From DASRQK01 sp040392005 (GTDB taxonomy: Bacteria; Bacteroidota; Bacteroidia; Sphingobacteriales; Sphingobacteriaceae): DNA of 28,848 bases. Under the pieces are notes generated by a model that was not told where the DNA came from, did no database searches, and saw only the letters and a list, made by a program, of their open reading frames with translations. A program made the position numbers and the translations under genes. Every line of letters begins with the position of its first letter. Position 1 is the first letter of the stretch. The stretch spans positions 1-28,848 of the forward strand of contig JBEBWT010000023.1 of the NCBI GenBank assembly GCA_040392005.1, read 5' to 3'. Of the stretch, positions 16,401 to 22,398 are shown piece after piece.

Positions 16401-17865
16401 TTTTACCAAAGGCGAGGCGGATAAGCTGCGGAAAGCGATGGGTAAAAAGCAGCGGGAAGACCTGGACAAGATGAAGCCGCAGTTTATTGCTCAGGGCACG
16501 GAGAATGGTTATGACGGAAAGATCCTGGAGAAAATCTGGACCGACTGGGAGGATTTTGCGAGTTATGCTTTCAACAAATCGCATTCCACCTGCTATGCCT
16601 GGATCGGATACCAGACTGCGTACCTCAAAGCGCATTACCCGGCTGAATTTATGGCAGCCGTCCTTTCCAACAACATGAATGACATCAAGCAGGTCACTTT
16701 TTTCATGGAGGAATGTAAACGAATGGGCCTGAAGGTAATGGGGCCGGATGTCAATGAGTCCTTTTACAAATTTACCGCAACCGGCGATGATACCATCCGG
16801 TTTGGTATGGGTGCCGTCAAAGGAGTAGGGGCCGGTGCGGTGGAAACCATTGTGGAAAACCGCAAAGAAAAAAAATACAGCTCCATTTACGACCTGGCCC
16901 GCCGCATCGATCTGCGGTCTGCCAATAAAAAGGCGATGGAAAGCCTGGCTTATGCCGGGGGATTTGACTCCTTTCAGAATACGCACCGGGCCCAGTATTT
17001 CCACGAAGAGAATGAAGGCGGTACCGCTCTGGAAAAAGCCCTGAAATACGGAGCCAAATACAAGGAAAACGAAAATTCGGCCCAGGCCAGCCTCTTTGGG
17101 GGTACCAGTGAAGTGCAAATGCCCGAACCCACCCTGCCGGTCTGTCCGGAATGGGGACTGATCGAAAAACTCAAATACGAGAGGGATGTGATCGGGATTT
17201 ACCTGACCAGCCACCCGCTGGACACCTACCGTTTCGAGATCAATCATTTCTGCAAACATCCGGTCAGCTTGCTGCACCTGATCGACAAGGTGAAGGAGAG
17301 CGGGGCCGAACCGGAGGTCCAGCAGGAATTCAATGGGATCAAGAACAAGGAGCTGATCATCGGGGGCATGATCACCTCGGCCAACCACCGCATGACCAAA
17401 AACGGCAAGCCCTTTGGGGTATTTGTACTGGAGGATTACTATGACTCCTACGAAATCGCCCTGTTCGGGGAAGATTATGTCAAACAGAAGGGCTATCTGC
17501 ACGAAGGATATTTTGTACAGGTAAAAGGCAAGATCCTGGAACGCTTCCGGCAAGCTGAAAACTGGAATTTCGACATCGTGTCCATGCAATTGCTTTCCGA
17601 GTTGCGCGACAAGCTGGCCAAATCCCTGACCGTACAGATTCCGTTGGAATCTCTGGACGAGGAGCTTTACGCCGGGCTGAAAAGCATTCTGGAAGAAAAT
17701 GAAAGCAGGGAGGCCAGCAAATCCTGCCAATTGCGGTTCAAAATCGTGGATCAGCATGGCGGAATCAGCCTGGACATGCCTTCCAAATCCATCCGTATTC
17801 ACCCGGACAATCATTTCATTGAATCCCTGGTCAAACTGGAGGGAGTCTCCTACCGTTTAAATTAG
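13465..17865 (+). CDS. dnaE: DNA polymerase III alpha subunit with N-terminal proofreading exonuclease
   Basis: 1466 residues, longer than the usual roughly 1160-1270 because of an N-terminal DEDDh exonuclease. The exonuclease (about 1-190) shows FDTETTGLP (D6, E8), GHNVGFD (D105) and HNATADVEA (H170, D175), so all catalytic residues are present. The PHP domain follows (from about 265; FAHLHNHTQFSVL, AITDHANM). The C-family polymerase core has GPGRGSAAGS and PDIDIDFDD, with the catalytic Asp pair near 679/681. AFNKSHSTCYAWIGYQTAYLK, the fingers and tandem helix-hairpin-helix region and an OB fold (around IIGGMITSANHRM) come after. It is the replicative polymerase and may proofread itself in place of a separate DnaQ. 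Long open frames on the opposite strand are by-products of codon usage. Confidence 0.96.
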   Translation: MYLIFDTETTGLPKRWDAPVSDTDNWPRCIQIAWQLHDELGRLVDHQDFLIRPDGFDIPYDSERIHGISTALATENGVDLREVLEKFEQAISRASFVVGHNVGFDLNIMGAEYYRMGISSRLSTLPVLDSCTETTAELLRLPGGRGGRYKLPTLTELHQYLFDIPFGEAHNATADVEATARCFFELIRTDVFSAAALNSDAATLSEFKQVNPDRISPAGLRHINLKEASEALKRKQSHATQGDIPLPDRTQQAGGVPEILRDAPFAHLHNHTQFSVLQSTISIPDLVRATAEQGMQAVAITDHANMMGAFHFVNQILNYNKKAEQPITPIVGCEFQVCENHRDRSHKDNGYQIVFLAKNKKGYHNLAKMASIAYTDGFYYVPRIDRKIVEQYKEDLIVLSGNLYGEIPGKLLNIGENQAEEALLWWKEQFGEDLYLELMRHGQEDEDRVNTSLVQLARKHGVRLVATNNTYYVNKEDAHAHDILLCVKDGEKLATPKGRGRGYRFGLPNEEYYFKPAEEMKSLFADLPEAILTIRDILNKIEIYSLQRDVLLPKFEIPEAFKVAEDELDGGKRGENKYLRHLTFEGAAKRYGENLSDEIRERLDFELQTIEKTGYPGYFLIVQDFISAARGMGVSVGPGRGSAAGSAVAYCLEITNIDPIKYDLLFERFLNPDRVSLPDIDIDFDDEGRGKVIDYVINKYGASQVAQIITYGTMAAKSSIRDTARVLDLSLSEADKIAKLIPNIKLNKLFNLDHKALKENLRNDEYENVRQLMELAAGNGLEAETIKQAKILEGSLRNTGTHACGVIITPDDITNFVPVATAKDSDLYVTQFDNAVVESAGLLKMDFLGLKTLTLIKDTVKIVKHRHGIQLDPDQFPIDDEMTYALFQRGETVGIFQYESVGMQKYLKDLKPTVFEDLIAMNALYRPGPIKYIPAFVKRKHGTEAISYDLEACEEYLQETYGITVYQEQVMLLSQKLAGFTKGEADKLRKAMGKKQREDLDKMKPQFIAQGTENGYDGKILEKIWTDWEDFASYAFNKSHSTCYAWIGYQTAYLKAHYPAEFMAAVLSNNMNDIKQVTFFMEECKRMGLKVMGPDVNESFYKFTATGDDTIRFGMGAVKGVGAGAVETIVENRKEKKYSSIYDLARRIDLRSANKKAMESLAYAGGFDSFQNTHRAQYFHEENEGGTALEKALKYGAKYKENENSAQASLFGGTSEVQMPEPTLPVCPEWGLIEKLKYERDVIGIYLTSHPLDTYRFEINHFCKHPVSLLHLIDKVKESGAEPEVQQEFNGIKNKELIIGGMITSANHRMTKNGKPFGVFVLEDYYDSYEIALFGEDYVKQKGYLHEGYFVQVKGKILERFRQAENWNFDIVSMQLLSELRDKLAKSLTVQIPLESLDEELYAGLKSILEENESREASKSCQLRFKIVDQHGGISLDMPSKSIRIHPDNHFIESLVKLEGVSYRLN

Positions 17866-17878
17866 GAAGTTGCAGGCA

Positions 17879-17908
17879 TTGGGTTTAAAATATAATTTGG
17901 TATCTTTG
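17879..17908 (+). promoter_or_regulatory. trxA promoter (Bacteroidota type)
   Basis: TTG (17879-17881) and TATCTTTG (17901-17908) are 19 bases apart; the trxA ATG is 22 bases beyond the -7 box in an A-rich leader without a Shine-Dalgarno sequence, as is usual in this phylum. Confidence 0.72.
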
Positions 17909-17930
17909 CAAATACAAAAACAATAAAACA

Positions 17931-18248
17931 ATGGCAATAGAAATCACAGACAGCAACTTCGATGAAGTAGTACTCAAATCAGATAAACCCGTGTTGGTGG
18001 ACTTTTGGGCAGAATGGTGTGGACCCTGCCGGATGGTCGGTCCCATTGTAGAGGAACTGGCAAATGAATATGAAGGAAAAGCCGTGATCGGTAAGGTCAA
18101 TGTGGACGAAAATCCCAATATATCGATCCAGTTCGGCATCCGCAACATCCCCGCCCTCCTGTTCTTCAAAAACGGTGAGGTGGTGGACAAACAGATCGGT
18201 GCGGTGCCAAAATCCGTACTGGCCGACAAGCTGGTGAAGCAACTTTAA
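17931..18248 (+). CDS. trxA: Thioredoxin
   Basis: 105 residues, a single thioredoxin fold with the active site WCGPC (Cys 30 and 33) and the cis-proline loop RNIPALLFFKNGE. No signal peptide, so it works in the cytoplasm reducing protein disulfides, for example in ribonucleotide reductase and peroxiredoxins. It has its own promoter and is followed by two strong terminators, so it is a one-gene unit. Confidence 0.96.
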   Translation: MAIEITDSNFDEVVLKSDKPVLVDFWAEWCGPCRMVGPIVEELANEYEGKAVIGKVNVDENPNISIQFGIRNIPALLFFKNGEVVDKQIGAVPKSVLADKLVKQL

Positions 18249-18259
18249 TGATTGAATAA

Positions 18260-18300
18260 GGCCCCCGGACAACACGAGTCCTCGTGGTTCCGGGCTTTTT
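18260..18300 (+). terminator. trxA terminator 1
   Basis: A GC-rich hairpin, from GCCCCCGG at 18261 to CCGGGC at 18290-18295, with an inner ACGAG/CTCGT stem, is followed by five T residues. It starts 12 bases after the trxA stop. Confidence 0.85.
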
Positions 18301-18312
18301 CATAATAGTATA

Positions 18313-18346
18313 AGGGTGGTGAAACAGGATTTCACTGCCCTTTTTT
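18313..18346 (+). terminator. trxA terminator 2
   Basis: GGGTGGTGAAA (18314-18324) pairs with TTTCACTGCCC (18330-18340) over 11 pairs including two G-U, followed by six T residues. A second terminator in tandem, marking the left edge of the accessory region. Confidence 0.82.
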
Positions 18347-18406
18347 ATGTGGTTTTAGGTGGGCGGGCCTACAAGAAGCAGATACGGGATGTAATGACGG
18401 CCTACG

Positions 18407-18988
18407 TTAGGATGTTCCTTTCCTCCCACTGATCTCATACCCGATCCGTTTCCTTTCTGAAGGGGCTGGGGCCTCCATTTTTTCCTGCAAACGGTCAATA
18501 TACTCGAAGAGTAGTTCAATGTTTTTACCCTGAGCGTCCTGACTGCGGGCCTGCTTGGTCAGCTCGATCTTGATGTCGGCGATTTCTTTCCAGACTTCCG
18601 TATTGTCCTTGAGCATTTGCCGGATCCGGGTGAAGATACGCATGATCTGGATATTGACGGCGACCGCCTTCTCACTATTCAGTACACTGGATAGCATTGC
18701 CACTCCTTGTTCGGTAAATGCAAAAGGAGTTGCCGGGCTGAATTTGGCCCCCTCAGGTAGGTTATCACAAATTGTGATAAGCTCACGCCACTCGTCTTTG
18801 GAAAGTTGAAACATGAAATCCTCCGGGAACCGGTGCTGTTTTCGCTTGACCGATTGTTTAAGGGTACGGTTTTCGACTTCATAGAGTTGGGCGAGGTGGA
18901 TGTCCAGCATGACTCTTTGTCCACGAATGGTAAAGATCTGGTTCATGACCACTTCAGTGCTTGTTATCAACGTCATCTTATGATTCAT
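18407..18988 (-). CDS. ORF6N domain protein
   Basis: 193 residues. The N-terminal half is an ORF6N (KilA-N related) domain: IFTIRGQRVMLDIHLAQLYE, then LKQSVKRKQHRFPEDFMFQL, and TPFAFTEQGVAMLSSVLNSE. The rest is a helical, probably coiled-coil tail. ORF6N proteins are common in phages and mobile regions and are thought to bind DNA; they lack a proven biochemical role. The -7 box TAGCTTTG (minus strand, 18993-19000) is four bases before this ATG, so the mRNA may be leaderless or the real start may be the ATG at 18976. A 19-bp palindrome lies inside the gene at 18762-18780. Confidence 0.82.
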   Translation of the reverse strand: MNHKMTLITSTEVVMNQIFTIRGQRVMLDIHLAQLYEVENRTLKQSVKRKQHRFPEDFMFQLSKDEWRELITICDNLPEGAKFSPATPFAFTEQGVAMLSSVLNSEKAVAVNIQIMRIFTRIRQMLKDNTEVWKEIADIKIELTKQARSQDAQGKNIELLFEYIDRLQEKMEAPAPSERKRIGYEISGRKGTS

Positions 18989-18992
18989 TGTA

Positions 18993-19037
18993 CAAAGCTA
19001 ATCAGATTGAAGACTACAACACGTATGCTATACGTGT
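18993..19037 (-). promoter_or_regulatory. ORF6N promoter with palindromic operator
   Basis: TAGCTTTG on the minus strand (18993-19000) matches TAnnTTTG. Covering the -33 position is an inverted repeat, ACACGTAT-GCT-ATACGTGT (19019-19037), a likely operator, perhaps for the ORF6N protein itself. Confidence 0.5.
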
Positions 19038-19214
19038 AGTGGCGTTTCAAACGGATAACAATTCCATTTTCCGTGCGATGACTTTAAAATGAAAAATGAA
19101 CAGAACACTTTTAATACTTGCTTCTATATCTTTACAGACATCCACTGAGAATCAGCAAAAAACAAACAGCATCAACAAAATAGCAAAAAATTATACAAAA
19201 TAAATTGAGTTCTA
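19038..19214. other. Intergenic stretch left of the guide array
   Basis: About 180 AT-rich bases between the ORF6N control region and the array promoter. I see no open frame, repeat or RNA structure that I would defend. Confidence 0.4.
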
Positions 19215-19246
19215 TTTGCTAAATTAATTTGTATATATTATTTTTG
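19215..19246 (+). promoter_or_regulatory. Promoter of the guide-array transcript
   Basis: TTTG (19215-19218) and TATTTTTG (19239-19246) are 20 bases apart, a full match to the Bacteroidota promoter. No coding gene begins downstream for more than 1 kb; transcription from about 19251 would run through the presumed non-coding RNA and the repeat array toward the sigma factor gene, all on the plus strand. Confidence 0.75.
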
Positions 19247-19250
19247 TGAC

Positions 19251-19555
19251 ATAGCAAACCAATAATCACTCAGATTATGAAAAAACTCCATTACAAAAAC
19301 CTGATCAGACTCCCCGATTAGTGCTGCGCTACTTCCACCAATTTTTTTTAAATGAATGTTGAACCGTGTCCTCACCCGGTTTCGAGCGTGTTCTTTGACA
19401 TATTGGTATTGCATTGGGCAATTTTCTTCTGTTTTTCGGGACAGAATCCACTTGAGGCTGCTTGTGACGCCGTAGGGTGAGGGCTTTTGCCACTCACCAA
19501 GTACTTTTATTTCTAAGGGAGCAAAAGGGTATATGTAATAAAGAGTCTCGTCTAC
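19251..19555 (+). ncRNA. Candidate tracrRNA-like or leader RNA of the dCas12f array
   Basis: The segment between the array promoter and the first repeat has no credible gene and would be transcribed into RNA. It contains a strong hairpin at 19476-19498: GGTGAGGGC pairs with GCC-A-CTCACC around a TTTT loop. A repeat-like segment lies near its start (TCACTCAGATTATGAAA at 19267-19283, compare the repeat at 19678). Cas12f-type effectors normally use a tracrRNA encoded beside the array, which is the basis of the call. I could not find one convincing, collinear anti-repeat: GGGTGAG (19475-19481) can pair with CTCACCC of the repeat, and TATGTA near 19532 with TACATA, but the order is wrong for a single duplex. 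Boundaries are guesses. Confidence 0.45.
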
Positions 19556-20090
19556 AAATCTTATGTTTTTTTGATGGGTACACACAAAGGTAGGGTTCAC
19601 AGCGTTGTTTTATTTTTTTCAAAATTTGAAAGGTACACACAATTGTAAGGCCTGAGAACTAAAAAGTAACCGAAACTACTATTCACTCAATTATGAAAGG
19701 TACATACAACCATGCGGTTCCTCAATTTTATCCCTTTCCCAAAATTGTTGCTCACCCCATTCTGAAACGTACATACAACTCTCGTATCTAATCCAGTAAG
19801 TTCAGCTAAGCAATTACTCACCCCATTCTTAAACGTACATACAAAAAGAACTTGATCGCTTCCACCCGGGTTGTTGCTCTTCCTGATCTGAAAAGTATAA
19901 GCAACAGAACGAACCGATTAACATCCAAAAAACTTGTGTTGTTCATCTCATTTCCAAAGCCGCACACAACTGAGAACGTACATTGCATCACCCGGTCACC
20001 CCATTTTGAAAGGTACACACAACGGTACCCTCGCTTAAAAACAAGTTCGAAGAGCTGTTGCTCACCCCATTCCGAAATAGTACGCACATC
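19556..20090 (+). CRISPR. Degenerate CRISPR-like guide array, nine repeats
   Basis: Nine 33-base repeats start at 19556, 19611, 19678, 19747, 19813, 19873, 19938, 19991 and 20057 (the last is 34 bases). The best copies begin GTTGCTCACCCCATTC and end TGAAACGTACATACAAC, so the ends GTTG/CAAC are complementary, as in many class 2 repeats. The 3' part (GAAA-GTAC-ACAAC) is better kept than the 5' part; copies 1-3 keep mainly the 3' part, copies 6 and 7 vary in the middle. Unique segments between repeats are 22, 34, 36, 33, 27, 32, 20 and 33 bases, and one more follows the last repeat from 20091. Conservation next to the following segment fits a type V crRNA handle with the guide 3' of the repeat. 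No cas1/cas2 is near, so the array is not being extended by known means. Confidence 0.82.
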
Positions 20091-20172
20091 ATGGCGCAAG
20101 ACCGAAGTAGAAAGGGACAAAATGTATAACAAATCTCCCTACCACCACAACTCCAGCAATACCAATACGTCA

Positions 20173-20180
20173 TACTTTTG
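20173..20180 (+). promoter_or_regulatory. Possible extra -7 element before the sigma factor gene
   Basis: TACTTTTG fits TAnnTTTG and lies between the array and the sigma gene, about 100 bases before the ATG at 20284. No TTTG is found at the -33 distance, so it may be a weak or chance site; otherwise the operon would depend on read-through from 19215-19246. Confidence 0.35.
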
Positions 20181-20283
20181 AACACAGATTTACTTGCGGG
20201 TCCCGGGGTTCCCAAAAAAAACCGTCAGGAGCCGCCCAGGGATTCCGCAGGTATGCCGGATGAGGACCTTACACTCTCCAAGT

Positions 20284-21108
20284 ATGGATAGACCATTACG
20301 ATCGAATAAAGAAGAAAAGCACTTGGCACTGCTGCGGGAAGGCGATGAAACAGGGCTGGCATTTTTCTACCAGCGTTACTTCGGACATCTTTTATTCCGG
20401 GCCCGACGGGTGACCAAGGATGAATGTACTGCCGAAAGCATTGCACAGGAGGCCTTCTACCGGCTGTGGTTGTTCAGAAGCCGGATCGAGGACCTGGATG
20501 GACTGCGCAGGTTCCTGGCCGAACAGGTCCGTGCGGCGATCACGGATTATTTCACCAAAACACGCAACCGTTTCCACCGCAGTTTGCTGCGATTGGACGG
20601 GATCGAGGATTATCAGGAATTTATGCTGGGCCATACGGAGGAAGGGGATGAAGAGGACGAAGACCTTGTTTACTTCGAGCAGCTTGAGTGCGAAAAACAG
20701 GAGAAGATCAACAAATTGAATGCGCTGCTGCCCCACCTCCGGGAAGAGCAGCAGCTGTTTATCCGCTTGTGTCTCAAATATAGTTTCAGCTACGATCGGA
20801 TCGCCCATTATCTGGGGGGTATCTCGGATTATGAGGTGGGACTGAGAGTGGAAAATGCCATCAGCACGCTGCGGAAGGTATTTGACAGTTCGGAAAAGCT
20901 GAACCTGATGAACAAACCAACCACCTTCCGGCTGGAGGGGGAGTTTGATGATGTGCAGAGCGATATCTTCCACATGCGTTACGAATTGCAGTACTCTTTC
21001 GATGAAATCTCCGAAGCACTGCACCTGAACGGTTCGCAGGTGCGTCAGTTATTTGTCGAAGCACACGCCCGTCTGAAAGCAACCAGGAAAGAACGAAAAT
21101 TGGCTTGA
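20284..21108 (+). CDS. ECF-type sigma factor with two sigma4-like segments, partner of dCas12f
   Basis: 274 residues from the ATG at 20284; an ATG at 20260 or a TTG at 20194 would lengthen it, but the sigma2 region begins right after the chosen start. Residues about 14-98 form an ECF sigma2 domain (LLREGDETGLAFFYQRYFG, ESIAQEAFYRLW), which normally binds the RNA polymerase clamp and the -10 region. An acidic linker (about 118-132) follows. Residues about 138-200 read as a sigma4 helix-turn-helix (LNALLPHLREEQQLFIRLCL, YSFSYDRIAHYL). Residues about 217-272 look like a second sigma4-type unit (FHMRYELQYSFDEISEALHL, GSQVRQLFVEAHARL). Most ECF factors have about 180-200 residues and one sigma4. 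No anti-sigma gene follows; the Cas12f-like gene begins one base after the stop, implying translational coupling. Confidence 0.85.
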   Translation: MDRPLRSNKEEKHLALLREGDETGLAFFYQRYFGHLLFRARRVTKDECTAESIAQEAFYRLWLFRSRIEDLDGLRRFLAEQVRAAITDYFTKTRNRFHRSLLRLDGIEDYQEFMLGHTEEGDEEDEDLVYFEQLECEKQEKINKLNALLPHLREEQQLFIRLCLKYSFSYDRIAHYLGGISDYEVGLRVENAISTLRKVFDSSEKLNLMNKPTTFRLEGEFDDVQSDIFHMRYELQYSFDEISEALHLNGSQVRQLFVEAHARLKATRKERKLA

Positions 21109-21109
21109 T

Positions 21110-22204
21110 ATGGAAAAAGACACCATCATACTCACCCGAAAAATACAGGTATATATTGATTGCGATGACAAGGAGCAGCGCTTGGCTTATTTCAAAACAT
21201 TGTTTGAATGGCAGGATATGGCCTTCCGTGCCGCCAATCTCGTGCTGACCCACCAGTACATCCAGGAAAATCTCAAGGACCTGCTCTACCTGCATGAGGA
21301 CATCAAGTTCAAGCTGGCCAACCGGGAAAATGATCCTGAGGGCATCCTGAATACCTCCCGGATGAACACCACCTACCGGCTGCTGTCGTCGTACTTCAAG
21401 GGCAAGATCAATACCAATATCCTTTCCAGTCTCAACACGGCCATGATCAAGGCATTCAATGCAGATCGGCTGGCCTATTGGAAAGGTGAAAAATCCCTGC
21501 GTAACTATAAAAAGACCATGCCGATCCCGTTCGCAGGGAGAAACATCAAACTCAGCACGACCGAAAACGGAAAAGAGTTTGCTTTTTCACTTTTCAAGAT
21601 ACCATTCCGGACTTACCTGGGCAAGGATCGTTCTGACAAGCGGGTCCTGCTCCAGCGGGTCCAGGCAGGGCAGGTCAAGATCTGTACCAGCTCCTTACAG
21701 ATCATAAAAGGCAAATTTTTTCTGCTGGCGGCTCTGGAAATGCCCAAAAAAGTACAGCAACTCAAAGAGCATGTAATCGCAGAGGCATCATTGTCCATCG
21801 AACATCCGATTGTGGTACAGATCGGCAAGCAGCAGTTCCAGATCGGCAACAAAGAGGAGTTCCTCCACCGGCGGATGGCCATCCAGTCTGCCAGGCACCG
21901 CCTCCAGAAAGCAGCAACCTTCAACGGTGGGGGCCACGGCCGGAAGAAAAAACTCAAAAGCCTGGACCGTTTTTCCGAAATGGAAAAGAAATATGTGGAC
22001 AGCCGCTTGCACCTATACAGCCGTCGCCTCATTGAGGCTTGTGTCAAGGCCCAGGCAGGAACCTTGCTGCTCGTCAATCAGACCAACAAGGAAGAAGTGG
22101 CCAAAGAAGAGGAGTTCCTGCTCCGCAACTGGAGCTATTTTGGCCTGATCGAAAAAATCAAATATAAGGCCGAAATGACGGGGATTAATCTGATCATTGA
22201 GTGA
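21110..22204 (+). CDS. Nuclease-dead Cas12f/TnpB-like protein, truncated before the zinc ribbon
   Basis: 364 residues. The N-terminal helical region (TRKIQVYIDCDDKEQRLAYF, FEWQDMAFRAANLVLTHQY) and the beta-rich part (about 143-212: GRNIKLSTTENGKEFAFSLF, ICTSSLQIIKGKFFLLAALE) match the WED/REC layout of Cas12f and TnpB. The RuvC-like part has the bridge segment RHRLQKAATFNGGGHGRKKK and LRNWSYFGLIEKIKYKAEM. At RuvC-I the expected DxG is replaced (EHPIVVQIGK, about 231-240); at RuvC-II the Glu is replaced by Asn (LLLVNQTN, about 323). The protein ends at GINLIIE, where active homologues continue into the CxxC zinc ribbon and RuvC-III Asp; neither is found downstream in any frame. So it should bind RNA and DNA but not cut. 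Gene order and one-base spacing tie it to the sigma factor. Confidence 0.85.
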   Translation: MEKDTIILTRKIQVYIDCDDKEQRLAYFKTLFEWQDMAFRAANLVLTHQYIQENLKDLLYLHEDIKFKLANRENDPEGILNTSRMNTTYRLLSSYFKGKINTNILSSLNTAMIKAFNADRLAYWKGEKSLRNYKKTMPIPFAGRNIKLSTTENGKEFAFSLFKIPFRTYLGKDRSDKRVLLQRVQAGQVKICTSSLQIIKGKFFLLAALEMPKKVQQLKEHVIAEASLSIEHPIVVQIGKQQFQIGNKEEFLHRRMAIQSARHRLQKAATFNGGGHGRKKKLKSLDRFSEMEKKYVDSRLHLYSRRLIEACVKAQAGTLLLVNQTNKEEVAKEEEFLLRNWSYFGLIEKIKYKAEMTGINLIIE

Positions 22205-22225
22205 TCACAGAAAGGCATTGGATAA

Positions 22226-22372
22226 TTTTTGGCTTTGAAGTTGGCTACAGCTTTTAGCAATACTACACCTGAATTCTGGCTGAGGGTGCAGGATCATTAT
22301 GATCTTTTCAAAGCTAGAGGTAAAATCGACACCAAGAATATCAGGGTGTTCTGGAATGCAGCGGTGTTGTAG
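22226..22372 (+). pseudogene. Remnant of a HigA-family antitoxin gene (C-terminal part)
   Basis: After a stop at 22223-22225, the frame reads LALKLATAFSNTTPEFWLRV, then QDHYDLFKARGKIDT, closing with a stop at 22370-22372. This matches the C-terminal part of HigA proteins (compare LAVRLEIVLGISAEYWLNLQ in the intact higA at 10097). The HTH-bearing N-terminal part and a toxin gene are missing. It marks decay at the right edge of the accessory island. Confidence 0.65.
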
Positions 22373-22398
22373 CTCAAACACCGGATACGGTTCATTAC

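Noticed and set aside
16378..17814. 478-codon open frame antisense to dnaE
   Set aside because: Shadow of the dnaE codon pattern; the sense strand encodes conserved polymerase motifs throughout.
19475..19540. Anti-repeat pairing between the leader RNA and the repeat
   Set aside because: Short complementary pieces exist but in the wrong order for one duplex, so I do not claim an anti-repeat.
19238..19600. Open frame of 120 codons on the minus strand opposite the presumed leader RNA
   Set aside because: No similarity to a known family, overlaps the strong plus-strand promoter and the first repeat, and its composition follows the non-coding region.
19818..20181. Open frames on both strands through the repeat array (about 104 and 109 codons)
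   Set aside because: They translate the 33-base repeats and unique segments; repeat-driven frames are expected and have no protein-like features.
20200..20230. GC-rich self-complementary stretch followed by an A run before the sigma gene
   Set aside because: The A run is on the coding strand and the stem is short; it does not look like a terminator in either direction.
20194..20283. Longer start (TTG 20194 or ATG 20260) for the sigma factor
   Set aside because: The extra residues are Pro/Arg-rich and unlike ECF N-termini; the ATG at 20284 begins just before sigma2.
21110..22204. Reading the Cas12f-like gene as tnpB of an IS200/IS605 element
   Set aside because: No tnpA, no recognisable element ends, dead RuvC site, and tight coupling to a sigma factor and a repeat array.
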